From NCBI RefSeq assembly GCF_007066085.1, contig NZ_CP041405.1:1302001-1366000 (forward strand): a stretch of DNA of 64,000 nt, written 5' to 3'. Both the position numbers and the translations under genes were made by a program. Below, in pieces: positions 36,804 to 47,956 of this stretch. The notes under the pieces are model-generated. The model saw only the letters and a list, made by a program, of their open reading frames with translations. It ran no database searches and was not told the DNA's origin. How positions within the stretch are numbered: position 1 is the first letter of the stretch; each line of letters opens with the position of its first letter. This stretch comes from Paenibacillus thiaminolyticus (GTDB lineage Bacteria; Bacillota; Bacilli; Paenibacillales; Paenibacillaceae).

Positions 36804-37616
36804 TTGGAATGGATAGACTGGCTGAAATACGCCATCCTTGGCCTGGTGCAAGGGGTTACGGAGCCCATCCCGGTGTCTTCGAGCGGACATCTTGTTATCG
36901 TTGAGAAATTATTCGGCTTACATATCGAAGGGCTTGGATTTGAAGTATTCGTCAACTTCGCCTCTTTATTGGCTATTCTGCTCATTTACCGCCAAGATAT
37001 TGCGCGGCTGACCGTCAACACATGCCGTTTTCTGTTCCGCCGCGACCCGGCGGCGAAGGCCGACTTCATGTTCGTCGTCTATCTCGTGCTGGCGACTATC
37101 CCGGCCGGGGTTATCGGCGTCCTGTTCAAGGATGCTATCGCGGACAACTTCAAGGGGCTGAAAATTATCGGTGTTACGCTGCTGGTAACGGCCCTTGCCC
37201 TGTGGCTCATTCGCAACCTGCGCGGTCGCAAGGGTGACAAGGATTTGTCGTTCGGCGAAACCTTCCTTGTCGGCCTGGCCCAATCGGTCGCCTTGATTCC
37301 CGGCATCAGCCGTTCCGGCGCGACCATCGTCGCCGCCATGGCGCTCGGATGGAAGCAGGAAACGGCGCTGCGCTTCTCCTTTTTCCTGTACATTCCCGTC
37401 AGCTTGGGCGGCATGATTCTCGAAGGGAAGGACATGCTGAAGGATCCGACGCTCGGACAGTTCATCGGTCCTTACTTGCTGGCCTTCGTCTGTTCCCTGG
37501 TCGCCTCCTACTTCGCGCTCCGCTGGTTCATGGGGCTGATGGCGCGGGGCAATCTGAAATGGTTCTCCCTGTACTGCGTGGCAGCCGGCCTCTTCGTGCT
37601 GCTGTTCCTGAATTGA
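36804..37616 (+). CDS. uppP: Undecaprenyl-diphosphate phosphatase
   Basis: 270 residues with about eight membrane helices. Recycles the cell-wall lipid carrier (bacitracin-resistance phosphatase). Family motifs: [15 protein letters not shown] near the N-terminus and [20 protein letters not shown] at 36804 is chosen because AAGGAG lies eight bases upstream; the GTG at 36795 overlaps that site. Confidence 0.95.
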   Translation: MEWIDWLKYAILGLVQGVTEPIPVSSSGHLVIVEKLFGLHIEGLGFEVFVNFASLLAILLIYRQDIARLTVNTCRFLFRRDPAAKADFMFVVYLVLATIPAGVIGVLFKDAIADNFKGLKIIGVTLLVTALALWLIRNLRGRKGDKDLSFGETFLVGLAQSVALIPGISRSGATIVAAMALGWKQETALRFSFFLYIPVSLGGMILEGKDMLKDPTLGQFIGPYLLAFVCSLVASYFALRWFMGLMARGNLKWFSLYCVAAGLFVLLFLN

Positions 37617-37649
37617 CCCGTACGGACGAGCAACCGAACGCAACACGCA

Positions 37650-37678
37650 AAAAAGCTTGGCTGCCGGCCAAGCTTTTT
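37650..37678. terminator. Bidirectional terminator between uppP and the NUDIX gene
   Basis: AAAAAGCTTGG/CCAAGCTTTTT perfect 11-bp stem with CTGCCGG loop. The A and T ends give both strands a T-run. Confidence 0.88.
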
Positions 37679-37692
37679 GTATGTAAATTCGG

Positions 37693-38184
37693 TCAACCAA
37701 GCTGCTTCACCTTCTCTTCCAACCTTACTCTCGCCTCTTCATCCCAGACGACCGAGATTTCAAAGGTCCCCTCTTCGAAAAATAACGGAAATCTGCGCTT
37801 GAACCAAGGCTGCATTGGCAAATGCAATGCTTCTTGTATATTAACCCAGACCAGCTCTCCTTCGGGCGGATTTTGCAGCAGCTCCCCTTCATACCGTGTG
37901 GCAAGATAATTGAACACGATATACCGGTATTTCGTCTGAGGCACGACATACTCATCTATTCCTTTAAAAATCAAATCCTCAGGGTGTACGCGAAGACCGG
38001 TTTCCTCCCGCAGCTCTCGCACCGCTCCTTCCGCAAAGCTTTCGGGAATCTCAACCTTGCCCCCAGGACCAAGGTAACCTGGGAATCCCAGCTTATCGGG
38101 GCGATTCACCAGCAGCACCCGATCTCCATCCTGCACAAGACACATCGTATATAACCCGCATTCCACCTTCTGTAATCCTGACAT
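37693..38184 (-). CDS. NUDIX hydrolase (8-oxo-dGTP diphosphatase-like, MutT/YtkD class)
   Basis: 163 residues. NUDIX box G-x5-E-x7-REL-x2-E-x-G is intact in GGKVEIPESFAEGAVRELRE. Small single-domain enzyme; substrate uncertain, the surrounding sequence (LVNRPDKLGFPGYLGPGG) resembles 8-oxo-dGTP diphosphatases. ATG at 38184 chosen for GGGGAGGG upstream; the longer frame lacks support. Confidence 0.85.
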   Translation of the reverse strand: MSGLQKVECGLYTMCLVQDGDRVLLVNRPDKLGFPGYLGPGGKVEIPESFAEGAVRELREETGLRVHPEDLIFKGIDEYVVPQTKYRYIVFNYLATRYEGELLQNPPEGELVWVNIQEALHLPMQPWFKRRFPLFFEEGTFEISVVWDEEARVRLEEKVKQLG

Positions 38185-38335
38185 ATTGCCCTCCCCTTTG
38201 TCCCATGGATCATTTTCCCACCTTCCTTCAACTATAGCACAAACAAACGTTCGTTGGTACAAGCACAAAAAATGGCGTTCAAATTGAAATCCAATCTGAA
38301 CGCCATTGTGCATCCGGATAGAATCGTCAGCTAAT

Positions 38336-40351
<2,016 letters not shown>

Positions 40352-40401
40352 TCATATTCGCTTGCAGCCGCTGGCAGTGAACCCCGGAATGCACGCAAAA
40401 A

Positions 40402-40700
40402 AGCTCTCATCCTCTTGGGACGAGAGCTGAACTCACGCGGTACCACCCAAATTCCTGCCGCCTTCCCTTCCTCTTCTGCAGGTCACAGTGGCGACAGCTT
40501 CATTGCAGCCGATTCAATCGGCCTGAACATTCGTTATCGGGAATGAGCCGCCACAGGCTTGCCTTCTCTCGCCATTCGCGTACAGAAGCTCGCAAGCGGA
40601 TCCTCCGGGACCATGTTCGGAAGGGTTCACATACCGGTTCTCAGCAATCCCGGCTCTCTGCAATGCTCGTCGCTTCCTACTTATCCGTTCATCGGATGAT
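40402..40700 (-). ncRNA. T-box leader of metG
   Basis: On the minus strand the T-box sequence TTGGGTGGTACCGCG (40450-40436) is followed by the terminator AGCTCTCGTCC/GGATGAGAGCT and TTTTTT (40428-40402). Farther upstream, at about 40637-40630, GGTATGTGAACCC is the expected specifier-loop context with ATG (Met) as specifier codon. It senses uncharged tRNA-Met. The 5' boundary is approximate. Confidence 0.9.
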
Positions 40701-40756
40701 ATATACAATATTGTCTCCAGCCTACCTCCAAATATATCCCAGTCCTCCGCCACATG

Positions 40757-41029
40757 TCAAGAGCGCTTGAGCGGAACCGGATCGTAGCCGCCCGGATGGA
40801 ACGGATGGCAGCGGCCAATCCGCTTGATCGCGAGCCAGCTCCCTTTGATCGGACCGTGAACCTCGAGCGCTTCCAACGCATAGGCCGAACAGGTCGGATA
40901 GAAGCGGCACGTCGGAGGCTTCAACGGGGAGATGAATTTGCGGTAAAATCTCACCGGCCCCTGCAGCGTCCGCACCGCCCGTGACGGGCGTGGAGCCGTC
41001 TGCCGGCCCGCATCTTCGGGCGAGCTCAT
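40757..41029 (-). CDS. yidD: Membrane protein insertion efficiency factor YidD
   Basis: 90 residues with the YidD signature [21 protein letters not shown], then [10 protein letters not shown] and [14 protein letters not shown]. Peripheral inner-membrane helper of YidC insertion. ATG at 41029 overlaps the zur stop as ATGA, implying translational coupling. The longer frame upstream is inside zur. Confidence 0.93.
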   Translation of the reverse strand: MSSPEDAGRQTAPRPSRAVRTLQGPVRFYRKFISPLKPPTCRFYPTCSAYALEALEVHGPIKGSWLAIKRIGRCHPFHPGGYDPVPLKRS

Positions 41030-41490
41030 GGCCGGGCACCGTCCTTGTCCGCGACGGCCCCCGCTTCGGAACCGGCTGCATGCGAACAGGCTTCGCAATA
41101 GCCGAAGACTTCGAATTTATGCTTCACGACCTGGAACTTCTCCGGCACATCGGTCAGCGGCATCGGACAAAAATGTATCGGATACGTCTTCTCGCACTGT
41201 AAGCAGATCATATGATGATGGTGATGTGCCTCCGCGCAATGAACCCGGAACTTGACTCCGTCCTCGAAGACGATCTGCTCCAGGACGCCCAATTCATGCA
41301 TGACACGGAGATTGCGGTATACCGTATCGAAGCTCAATCCCGAATACCGCTTTCCCATAAACTCATAGACATCCTTCGGTGTCAGGAAGCCGTCCGTATC
41401 GGCGAATAATTTGGCTAGCGTGCGACGCTGTTCCGTAATCCGCAGTCCTTGCGCCGCCATTTTGTCCAGTATTTGATCTGTGGTCAGCAT
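41026..41490 (-). CDS. zur: Fur-family metalloregulator, probably Zur
   Basis: 154 residues. Winged helix ([30 protein letters not shown]), His-rich regulatory motif [14 protein letters not shown], and two CxxC pairs (CLQC and CEAC) that hold the structural zinc. Class could be Fur, Zur or PerR; Zur is favoured by the Zur box before znuA in the same window. ATG at 41490 behind GGGAGGG. Overlaps yidD by four bases. Confidence 0.88.
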   Translation of the reverse strand: MLTTDQILDKMAAQGLRITEQRRTLAKLFADTDGFLTPKDVYEFMGKRYSGLSFDTVYRNLRVMHELGVLEQIVFEDGVKFRVHCAEAHHHHHMICLQCEKTYPIHFCPMPLTDVPEKFQVVKHKFEVFGYCEACSHAAGSEAGAVADKDGARP

Positions 41491-41605
41491 CGGTGTCCCT
41501 CCCGTAGATTCCGAACCTCTCCTATAATAATGAGCTATTGTCCTTCCGTAGTCAAACATTCTCCCTGCAACCCGCTGCCGCAATCAATCCCTCCTGCTCA
41601 CCGAG

Positions 41606-41690
41606 TCAGTCACTTCGTTATCCCGGCCAGTCACCCCGCTCACCTAGTCAGTCACTTCGTTATCCCAGCCAGTCACCCACTCATCCAGTT
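41606..41690. repeat. Two copies of a 42-bp direct repeat
   Basis: Copies begin at 41606 and 41648, each with TCAGTCACTTCGTTATCCC followed by (G/A)GCCAGTCACCC. They lie between zur and the GNAT gene, outside any coding region. TTCGTTATCCC also occurs in the 50-bp array near 43.4 kb. Confidence 0.8.
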
Positions 41691-41736
41691 AGTACCCCCT
41701 GCTCCGTCATGGTACAATAAAAAACGAGGTGAATAA

Positions 41737-42309
41737 ATGATGATTCAACTGCTCCGATTCCGGCAGCAAAACGCTCCGCCCGATGTGGCGGAACAGCTTA
41801 TCTCTTTGATGCGTCAACAATGGCCGCAAGCCTTTGAGGGCGAAGCGACACGGTGGCCGGATAACCCAGACACCAATCCGGTATCATTCGTATATCTATC
41901 CGATAACAGCGTTATAAGCCACGTCGCCGTGCAGAACAAGACGCTTCATCATCAAGGACAAGCTTATCGCGCCTTCGGACTCAGCGAAGTCCTCACTCGC
42001 CCCTCCAGCCGAGGGGAAGGCTTCGGCACGAAGCTGATCCAGGAGGCGGCAGGCTATATCCAGACGCAAGAGCCAGATATCTCCGTGTTCACGTGCAAGC
42101 CCGAGCTGACATCATTCTATGCCCGGGGCGGCTGGGAACATCTCGAGGGAGCTTGTCTTGTCGGCGGCACAAGACACAAGCCGTTCCGCAGTGATTCGCT
42201 GGGGCTGGCCGTAATGCTCCGCCTGCATTCGGCCGCAGCGCAGCAGCGGCGAGCAGATTTCGAGCGGGCAGATCTTTATCTTGAACTCGGTGAGAACATG
42301 TTATGGTAA
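41737..42309 (+). CDS. GNAT family N-acetyltransferase
   Basis: 190 residues. Acetyl-CoA binding segment VLTRPSSRGEGFGTKLIQEA matches motif A (R/Q-x-x-G-x-G), followed by FTCKPELTSFYARGGWEHLEG, which is typical of motif B. GAGGTG lies five bases before the ATG. Substrate unknown. Confidence 0.85.
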   Translation: MMIQLLRFRQQNAPPDVAEQLISLMRQQWPQAFEGEATRWPDNPDTNPVSFVYLSDNSVISHVAVQNKTLHHQGQAYRAFGLSEVLTRPSSRGEGFGTKLIQEAAGYIQTQEPDISVFTCKPELTSFYARGGWEHLEGACLVGGTRHKPFRSDSLGLAVMLRLHSAAAQQRRADFERADLYLELGENMLW

Positions 42310-42433
42310 CGCGCTCTCTGGCCGTAATCTTCTTCCCCGCTTCCACACAACCACGCTGCACACAGCCACTGCCATACGTTGCCATCCAGACACCGCCATA
42401 CATCAATGGCACACACACCGCCATACAGCAAAA

Positions 42434-42474
42434 GAGGCTGCCGCTGCTAGCCTTCCGGCATGCGGGAGAGCCTC
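42434..42474 (-). terminator. Terminator retained after the decayed gene
   Basis: GAGGCT/AGCCTC stem with inner CCG/CGG, followed on the minus strand by CTTTTG. It belongs to the pseudogene at 42490-43290. Confidence 0.5.
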
Positions 42475-42489
42475 CTTGAGGTGATCCGA

Positions 42490-43290
42490 TTATTTCTCCA
42501 AATGATACTGCTTCTCCAAATCATCGAGCATCAGGTTCGCTGCGCGCACGCCGTCGGCTCTGTTCCAGATGGCGTCATCGACGCGGAAGACCAGGTAGTT
42601 CTTCACCACGTTCAGGTTTGCCAGAGCTTATTCTTCGTCCATTCTTTCTCCAGCTTCGACGCTTCCTGATTCCCAGTCTCATAGACGAATCAGAACATCA
42701 AATCGCCGTCCATTTCCGGAATCCGTTCCTTTGAGACGTCATCCGCGAAGGCGTCTTTTTTGCTAGGCCGCCGGACGCTTGATGCCGATCTGTCAAAACA
42801 ATGCCGGAAAACGTCTGCTTGTAGTAAATGCGCACCTTACCCGGCATGAACCGGACAACCGAGACTTCCTTGCTATGCTGATCGCCGGCTTGCGCCCGGA
42901 AATCTTCAACCCGTTTGTCGAAGTTCTGAACGAACTGCTCGCCCTCCATGTTTGCATTAATATGATCATACCGAGGATCACCCGTCCAAGACTTCACCGC
43001 TCCGACCGGCTTGATGCCGGGCTCGATCAGCGCTTCCGTCCCTTCGTTCGTCTATACGACGCGCTTCGGATGCGGCGGAACGTTCGACGTCCCCATCGCA
43101 TGCTTGAACCGCCCGAGTCTGAGCTTCGCCCTCTCCTTCCGTCTTCTCGGGCCTTCCGTCGAACCGCCTGGCCGCCGCTCGAATTACCGCCGCAGGCCGA
43201 CAGCACCAGACCAATCACCAGCACGAGAGACAACAATGATGTCCACTTGCTGCTCCGCCGGAAGCGGAGCGGCGAGTAACCCCTTCGCAA
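42490..43290 (-). pseudogene. Decayed iron-siderophore ABC transporter substrate-binding lipoprotein
   Basis: A lipoprotein signal (SLVLVIGLVLSACGG, near 43190-43235), then in other frames GIKPVGAVKSWTGDP-like sequence, EGEQFVQNFDKRVEDFRAQ, VSVVRFMPGKVRIYYK, and finally VVKNYLVFRVDDAIWNRADG with a stop at 42490. The pieces are in the order of FecB/YfiY-type siderophore binders but are split by several frameshifts and an in-frame stop in GDLMF-stop-FVYETG. No permease or ATPase genes flank it. The 5' boundary is approximate. Confidence 0.85.
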
Positions 43291-43330
43291 TAACGGACGG
43301 CCCGCCTGCACGGGCCACCAAAGCCGGGTC

Positions 43331-43630
43331 ACAAGCTGAACAAGTCCCCTTCTAGCTCTTATGTTTGCTAGCCCTATCGCGCAGGTTGAACAACACCTCT
43401 TCTGGCTCTTTTGTTCGCAATCCCCATCGCGCAGGTTGAACAACACCCCTTCTGGCTTTTTTGTTCGTTATCCCCGTGGCGCAGGTTGGGCAACTTCTCT
43501 TCTGGCTCTTTTGTTCGCTATCCCCATCGCGCAGGTTGAACAACACCTCTTCTGGCTTTTTTGTTCGCTATCCCCGTGGCGCAGGTTGGGCGAACCCTCG
43601 GTTAGCTCTTGAACCAAAGTTCCCCTACTG
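43331..43630. repeat. 50-bp tandem repeat array
   Basis: Exact 50-bp period: GCAGGTTGAA or GCAGGTTGGG recurs at 43381, 43431, 43481, 43531 and 43581, with a diverged copy at 43331. Units contain CTTCTGGCT(C/T)TTTTGTTCG and TCCCC(A/G)T. Two subtypes (GAACAAC and GGGCAAC) alternate in the order A-A-B-A-B. There are no unique spacers. Confidence 0.95.
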
Positions 43631-43639
43631 GAAAGGATA

Positions 43640-43985
43640 TCGGTTATAAGAGTCGGTCTGGAACATCAGACGGGACTCCTGAGAGACGGGGATATCAGCC
43701 ATAAGGAGTCGGATAGGAACATCAGACGGAGCTCCTGAGGGACAGGGATATCAGCCATAAGGAGTCGGATAGGAACATCAGACGGGACTCCTGAGGGACG
43801 GGGATATCAGCCATAAGGAGTCGGATAGGAACATCAGACGGGACTCCTGAGGGACGGGGATATCAGCCATAAGGAGTCGGATAGAAACATCAGACGGAGC
43901 TCCTGAGGGACGGGGATATTAGCCAGTCAGCTAGAAACATTAACCGAGACTCCTGAGGCGCAGGGATATTGGTCATAAGGAGCAA
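43640..43985. repeat. 56-bp tandem repeat array
   Basis: (G/A)AACATCAGACG recurs at 43661, 43717, 43773, 43829 and 43885 (period 56), then a unit shortened by six bases at 43935. Central units are almost identical and carry CTCCTGAGGGACGGGGATAT then CAGCCATAAGGAGTCGGA. Diverged relatives lie near 15.1 and 16.4-16.8 kb. Confidence 0.95.
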
Positions 43986-44002
43986 ATGTTCAATCCAATC
44001 GC

Positions 44003-44045
44003 AAAAAAAGAGGGCACCGTCGCGGTCCATCGCGGTGCCCTCTTT
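44003..44045 (-). terminator. Terminator after the 722-residue secreted protein gene
   Basis: AAAGAGGGCACCG/CGGTGCCCTCTTT stem (44007-44045) with a 13-nt loop; TTTTTTT follows on the minus strand. Confidence 0.88.
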
Positions 44046-44077
44046 GTCGATCCTTTTGATAAGTATAGAATGATGGC

Positions 44078-46246
44078 TTATTCAGCTGGCTTTTCTTTTG
44101 GTAATGGGATGAAGAGCAGATTGACTGGCATATTGCTGCCCGCAGCCGGCGTGAACAGAATCTCAACCGTCTCCTGGTAAGCTCCGGTCCGGTAGACGAC
44201 ACTGGCTTCGCTAGTACTGCTTAATCTTCCCTGATTCGGCGTCTGGAGGGTTTGGCCGTTCACAAACAAGCCTCCAGAGTAGGAGCCTCCGCGGGAGTTG
44301 AAGGCGATCAGTGTATGCGGCGCCACATTTTCCAGCTTGACGCGGTACAATACGCCGTAGTTGCCGGCGTTCACTTGGTTCTCGTATGTCATCATATCCG
44401 AACCTTCAATGTACGTGTCATTTGTTTTGTCGGCGAATACGAGGCGGGACGCCTCTTCCCCTACCCGCTCCCCGATCGTGAAGACGCGATCCGCTTTGTT
44501 GAATGTGCCTCTGATATGCTTGCCGTCAGGCTCAAGCTCCTTCAGTTTGTTCAGTTCTTTCATAATATCCTTCGAAGCGTCCAAGGCGACGACCGAATAT
44601 TCCAACGTATTGTCGCCGAAGAAATCGGCATACATCGTATAAATGTCATCCGGTCTCATCGGGCGTTCATTCAATTCCGGTATCAGCACCCGAGTCTCGT
44701 TCGGCTGCAGCACGAGTTCATTGATTTCACCTTCCTGCTCGAACGATTCCATATATCGAACCGACGCGAGCTTCCCAGTTTGCTGCGGATACGGGTTCGG
44801 GCCAGCTTGGCCGTAATGCTCCACATAGACAGTTGCCGCACGGTCGGATACATTCTTCGCAAGCACATAGAGCTGCATCTTCTTGTCCGTGCCATTCTTG
44901 TGATGCAGGAAAATACGCGCACCGCCTGCGACACGGTCTTTGTACACGATTCCTTCTTCAAGCACGGTCTCCGGAGAATTCGTGCGGTATAATGTCCGGT
45001 TCTCTTCCTTCACTTCCGGCTGGAGCAGCTTCATGCTCAGTACGGATTGTCCGCCTAGCGGGAACACTTCGCCGTACCCTGTGTAGAGCAGGTTGAATTC
45101 ATGGAAGGAGTACAGTGTTTCATCCGAGATCATGATGGTCTGGGAATACTCATCCGTCAGCCCGAACTTATTTGTAACCTTAAGCGTGATTGTCTGCGGA
45201 CCCGGTTGAAAAAAAGCCGGCTCGTTGTTGGTCCATACCCGTTCTGTAATGGAATCCTCTTTGTCGGTGCTCATGTCTTCGTAACGGATGTATTCCCCCA
45301 TCTTGTAGGTGGTCTTAGGCGTCTGGAAGCTCGCCTTCGGCGGCTCCTTCGCCGGCTGAACCGTAATATTGACAGAGAAAGGTTCGCTTATGTTGCCGCG
45401 CTCGTCGACGACACGAAGCGTGATGGTGTAGACGCCTGGCGCATCATAATACTCCTGGAGCCCTTCCCACTGCTCATCGACGATCTTCAACCCGGTTGGA
45501 CTCGTGGATTCGTTCTTGACTGTCACGCGGGTCTGCGTTGCGAAGATTTCCTCTTCATTTACGCTGAATTTGGCAACCGGTTGCGTGTTCAACTGAATCA
45601 CAATCCGCTTGTTCTTGCTGTCCCATGTATATGGATAGCCGAATGCCTGCATTGCGGAGGTTACCGGCACCATGAACGTGTTTTGGACGATATAGGATTC
45701 CCCGCTCATCTTCGTCGGAGAACCATTCACCCGGTATTGATCGCTGCCGGCCTTATAACGCAGCTCTTTGTCTCCGTTCGTAATGATCGTTTCCTTTGTC
45801 TTATTATCGAATCGGGTCTGCAGTCCGAACCGATCCACCAAGGAGCGGAGAGCTATGTACGAAACGCCCTTTTTGACGGTAATCGGCTGTGGGGAAGTAT
45901 ATTTAACGCCGTTATGATACATCACATTGCTGTTCGCCATCAGGATGAGCTCATCCTTGCCGGCTGTACTGGCTGTTGGATCCGGGGTAGCCGTATCCGG
46001 AGCAGCCGCGTCCGAGTTAGCTTCGTCCGGGTTCACTTCGTCTGGGTTAGCTTTGTCTGGGTTGTCCGCGCTTCCATCTACGTCCGGCTGTTCACCTGTA
46101 ACGTCGCCTTGCTGTTGAGTGTCGACAACTGCTTCCGTTCCGCTTGCCGCGCTGCCGTCTCCTTCTGCAGCGACCATGACGGGAACCATCGTAATAAGTT
46201 GAATTGCTGCCAAGCAAGTAACAAATAGCTTTTTCCAAGATTTCAT
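44078..46246 (-). CDS. Secreted copper amine oxidase-N/Ig-domain protein
   Basis: 722 residues. Signal peptide (about 1-27), an acidic low-complexity stretch with repeated NPDEVNPDEAN-type units (about 50-85), copper-amine-oxidase-N domain (about 100-225: YIALRSLVDRFGLQTRFD, FMVPVTSAMQAFGYPY), two PKD/Ig-like domains (about 225-305 and 310-380), and a C-terminal domain of about 340 residues. The second Ig and C-terminal domain match the protein at 21723-23471. GAGGAG precedes the ATG. Probably cell-surface; function unknown. Confidence 0.82.
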   Translation of the reverse strand: MKSWKKLFVTCLAAIQLITMVPVMVAAEGDGSAASGTEAVVDTQQQGDVTGEQPDVDGSADNPDKANPDEVNPDEANSDAAAPDTATPDPTASTAGKDELILMANSNVMYHNGVKYTSPQPITVKKGVSYIALRSLVDRFGLQTRFDNKTKETIITNGDKELRYKAGSDQYRVNGSPTKMSGESYIVQNTFMVPVTSAMQAFGYPYTWDSKNKRIVIQLNTQPVAKFSVNEEEIFATQTRVTVKNESTSPTGLKIVDEQWEGLQEYYDAPGVYTITLRVVDERGNISEPFSVNITVQPAKEPPKASFQTPKTTYKMGEYIRYEDMSTDKEDSITERVWTNNEPAFFQPGPQTITLKVTNKFGLTDEYSQTIMISDETLYSFHEFNLLYTGYGEVFPLGGQSVLSMKLLQPEVKEENRTLYRTNSPETVLEEGIVYKDRVAGGARIFLHHKNGTDKKMQLYVLAKNVSDRAATVYVEHYGQAGPNPYPQQTGKLASVRYMESFEQEGEINELVLQPNETRVLIPELNERPMRPDDIYTMYADFFGDNTLEYSVVALDASKDIMKELNKLKELEPDGKHIRGTFNKADRVFTIGERVGEEASRLVFADKTNDTYIEGSDMMTYENQVNAGNYGVLYRVKLENVAPHTLIAFNSRGGSYSGGLFVNGQTLQTPNQGRLSSTSEASVVYRTGAYQETVEILFTPAAGSNMPVNLLFIPLPKEKPAE

Positions 46247-46508
46247 TTCTGTGCTTTCTCCTCACCCATCGTAATCATTCGTGCCTATATTGAATTCTCA
46301 CCATCGTAATGAACATAGTCTTAGACGCAAAAGATTACAAAAAGTTTCTATTTTCGTAACCATTCTTACAGAAAACAAGCATACGGCAGAATTCCGATGA
46401 ATAACGAAGAAATAAGAAGAAGTGTCAACCGCATACGACAATTTTTCCTTGAAGCTCCCCCCTCCTCGAAGCAGGTCAACATCAGGATTGCACTTCAAGA
46501 AAAACAAT

Positions 46509-46536
46509 GTTACGATACTAACGTAACACTGTTACG
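46509..46536 (+). promoter_or_regulatory. GTTACG dyad and third half-site at the yhbD promoter
   Basis: GTTACG (46509-46514), 7 bp, CGTAAC (46522-46527), then GTTACG again (46531-46536). A weak TTGCAC-17-TACGAT promoter (46488-46516) overlaps it, so a bound protein would cover the -10 and start. The MerR-like YhbD itself is a candidate binder (inference). The rest of the 320-bp gap back to 46247 shows nothing else. Confidence 0.55.
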
Positions 46537-46566
46537 ACATCAATATGAAGGAGGCTTCCGCTTGGC

Positions 46567-47190
46567 ATGGACGAACATTTGATTTCAAAAAAAGAATTGC
46601 TCGATCTGACCGGCATTTCTTATGGACAGCTATACCGGTGGAAGCGCAAAAATCTGATACCGGAAGCATGGTTTATCCGGAAGTCAACCCACACCGGGCA
46701 AGAGACTTATTTTCCGAGAGAGAAAATATGGGAACGCATCGATAAAATCATCAATATGAAAGAGGATCTGTCGCTCGATGAATTGGCGGACATGTTCTCT
46801 CCTAATGTCGCCAGCACTGCAGTCAGCAAGTCCGAGATCACCGGCCGCGGCATCGTATCGCCGATGGCGCTTCAGGTATACACCGAGCAAATGGGCGATG
46901 CCGAAGCCTTCTCATTCGAGAAGCTGCTGCATATTTACGTGCTCGATCGGCTGCTGCAATCCGGCGATATGAGCCTGGAGGAAGGCATGATGCTGCTTCA
47001 ACTGTTGCGCGATCATTACGGCAAGTTCGAAGGGAAGGATTGCGATCTGATGCTGGTCCGCAAGATGGGCATTAGTACGCTTCTGCTCGTCTCCAGCCCG
47101 GAAGAAATCTGCGTCGACAGCGGCACGAAAATCGTGACCCGTCTGTCGCTCTCCAACTGCCTCGAAGAATTGAAAGTTCAACTTACGTAA
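46567..47190 (+). CDS. yhbD: YhbD family MerR-like regulator (DUF4004)
   Basis: 207 residues. N-terminal MerR-type helix-turn-helix (ISKKELLDLTGISYGQLYRW, then YFPREKIWERIDKI), followed by a helical domain of the DUF4004 family. First gene of an operon with two bactofilins, as yhbD-yhbE-yhbF in B. subtilis. AAGGAGG is 12 bases from the ATG, slightly long. Probably regulates the operon; not proved. Confidence 0.85.
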   Translation: MDEHLISKKELLDLTGISYGQLYRWKRKNLIPEAWFIRKSTHTGQETYFPREKIWERIDKIINMKEDLSLDELADMFSPNVASTAVSKSEITGRGIVSPMALQVYTEQMGDAEAFSFEKLLHIYVLDRLLQSGDMSLEEGMMLLQLLRDHYGKFEGKDCDLMLVRKMGISTLLLVSSPEEICVDSGTKIVTRLSLSNCLEELKVQLT

Positions 47191-47205
47191 CGGGAGGAAG
47201 CACTT

Positions 47206-47880
47206 ATGTCTCAAGCAACAGGAGATATTATTATTTCGGGTCTTGGAAGTTCGTCCGGCGGCACGTACCAGCGCGTTCGGATAGATGGTGTCGGCAATAT
47301 CGATGGAAATCTCTTCTGCTCGTCCTTCGTCTCCAACGGAAAAGGCAAAGTTACGGGCAACCTGGAGGCGGGCACGACCGAGGTTCGGGGGATGCTTACG
47401 CTCAAAGGCAACCTCCAATCGAATCATAGCCGCATCGATGGGACGGCCCGGCTGGATGGTTATTGGTCGGGCGATGCGATTGAGTTGAACGGCACCGTCA
47501 CGGTCGCTTACGATTGTCAGGCCGAGCGCTTCATCTCCCGCGGCGCCTTCCATATTGGCGGACTGCTCAACGCAGGCACGATCGATGTCAAGATGGCCGG
47601 CGGCTGCCGGGCCCGAGAAATTGGCTGTGAGCGGATTCAGGTTCGACAAGGCGCTGCGTTATCGATCTTCAACAAGCTGTTGTCCTCGTTCATCAACCGT
47701 CCTCAGTTGGAGGCGGACACGATCGAAGGAGATATCGTAGATCTCGAATATACCCGTGCCCGCGTCGTGCGTGGCAATCATGTCAGCATCGGCCCCGGCT
47801 GCCAGATCGATCAAATCGAATACCGGCAATCCATACAGTTGCATGAAGAGGCGCAAGTGAACAGCCATAGGAAGCTGTAA
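47206..47880 (+). CDS. bacE: Bactofilin family protein (BacE/YhbE-like)
   Basis: 224 residues of right-handed beta-helix repeats rich in Gly, Val and Ile (GVGNIDGNLFCSSFVSNGKGKVTGNLEAG and following turns). Polymer-forming cytoskeletal protein; B. subtilis BacE is tied to flagellar basal-body assembly. GGGAGGAAG precedes the ATG. Starts 15 bp after yhbD. Confidence 0.88.
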   Translation: MSQATGDIIISGLGSSSGGTYQRVRIDGVGNIDGNLFCSSFVSNGKGKVTGNLEAGTTEVRGMLTLKGNLQSNHSRIDGTARLDGYWSGDAIELNGTVTVAYDCQAERFISRGAFHIGGLLNAGTIDVKMAGGCRAREIGCERIQVRQGAALSIFNKLLSSFINRPQLEADTIEGDIVDLEYTRARVVRGNHVSIGPGCQIDQIEYRQSIQLHEEAQVNSHRKL

Positions 47881-47956
47881 TGAACGGGATGAGGGCTGTC
47901 TGGGATTGGTCCCTTGCGGCACCGTTAAGCCCGAATAAGGAGGAATCGATATCAAC

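Noticed and set aside
43331..43985. CRISPR array
   Set aside because: The units follow each other without unique spacers, the repeats are 50 and 56 bp, and no cas gene is in the window.
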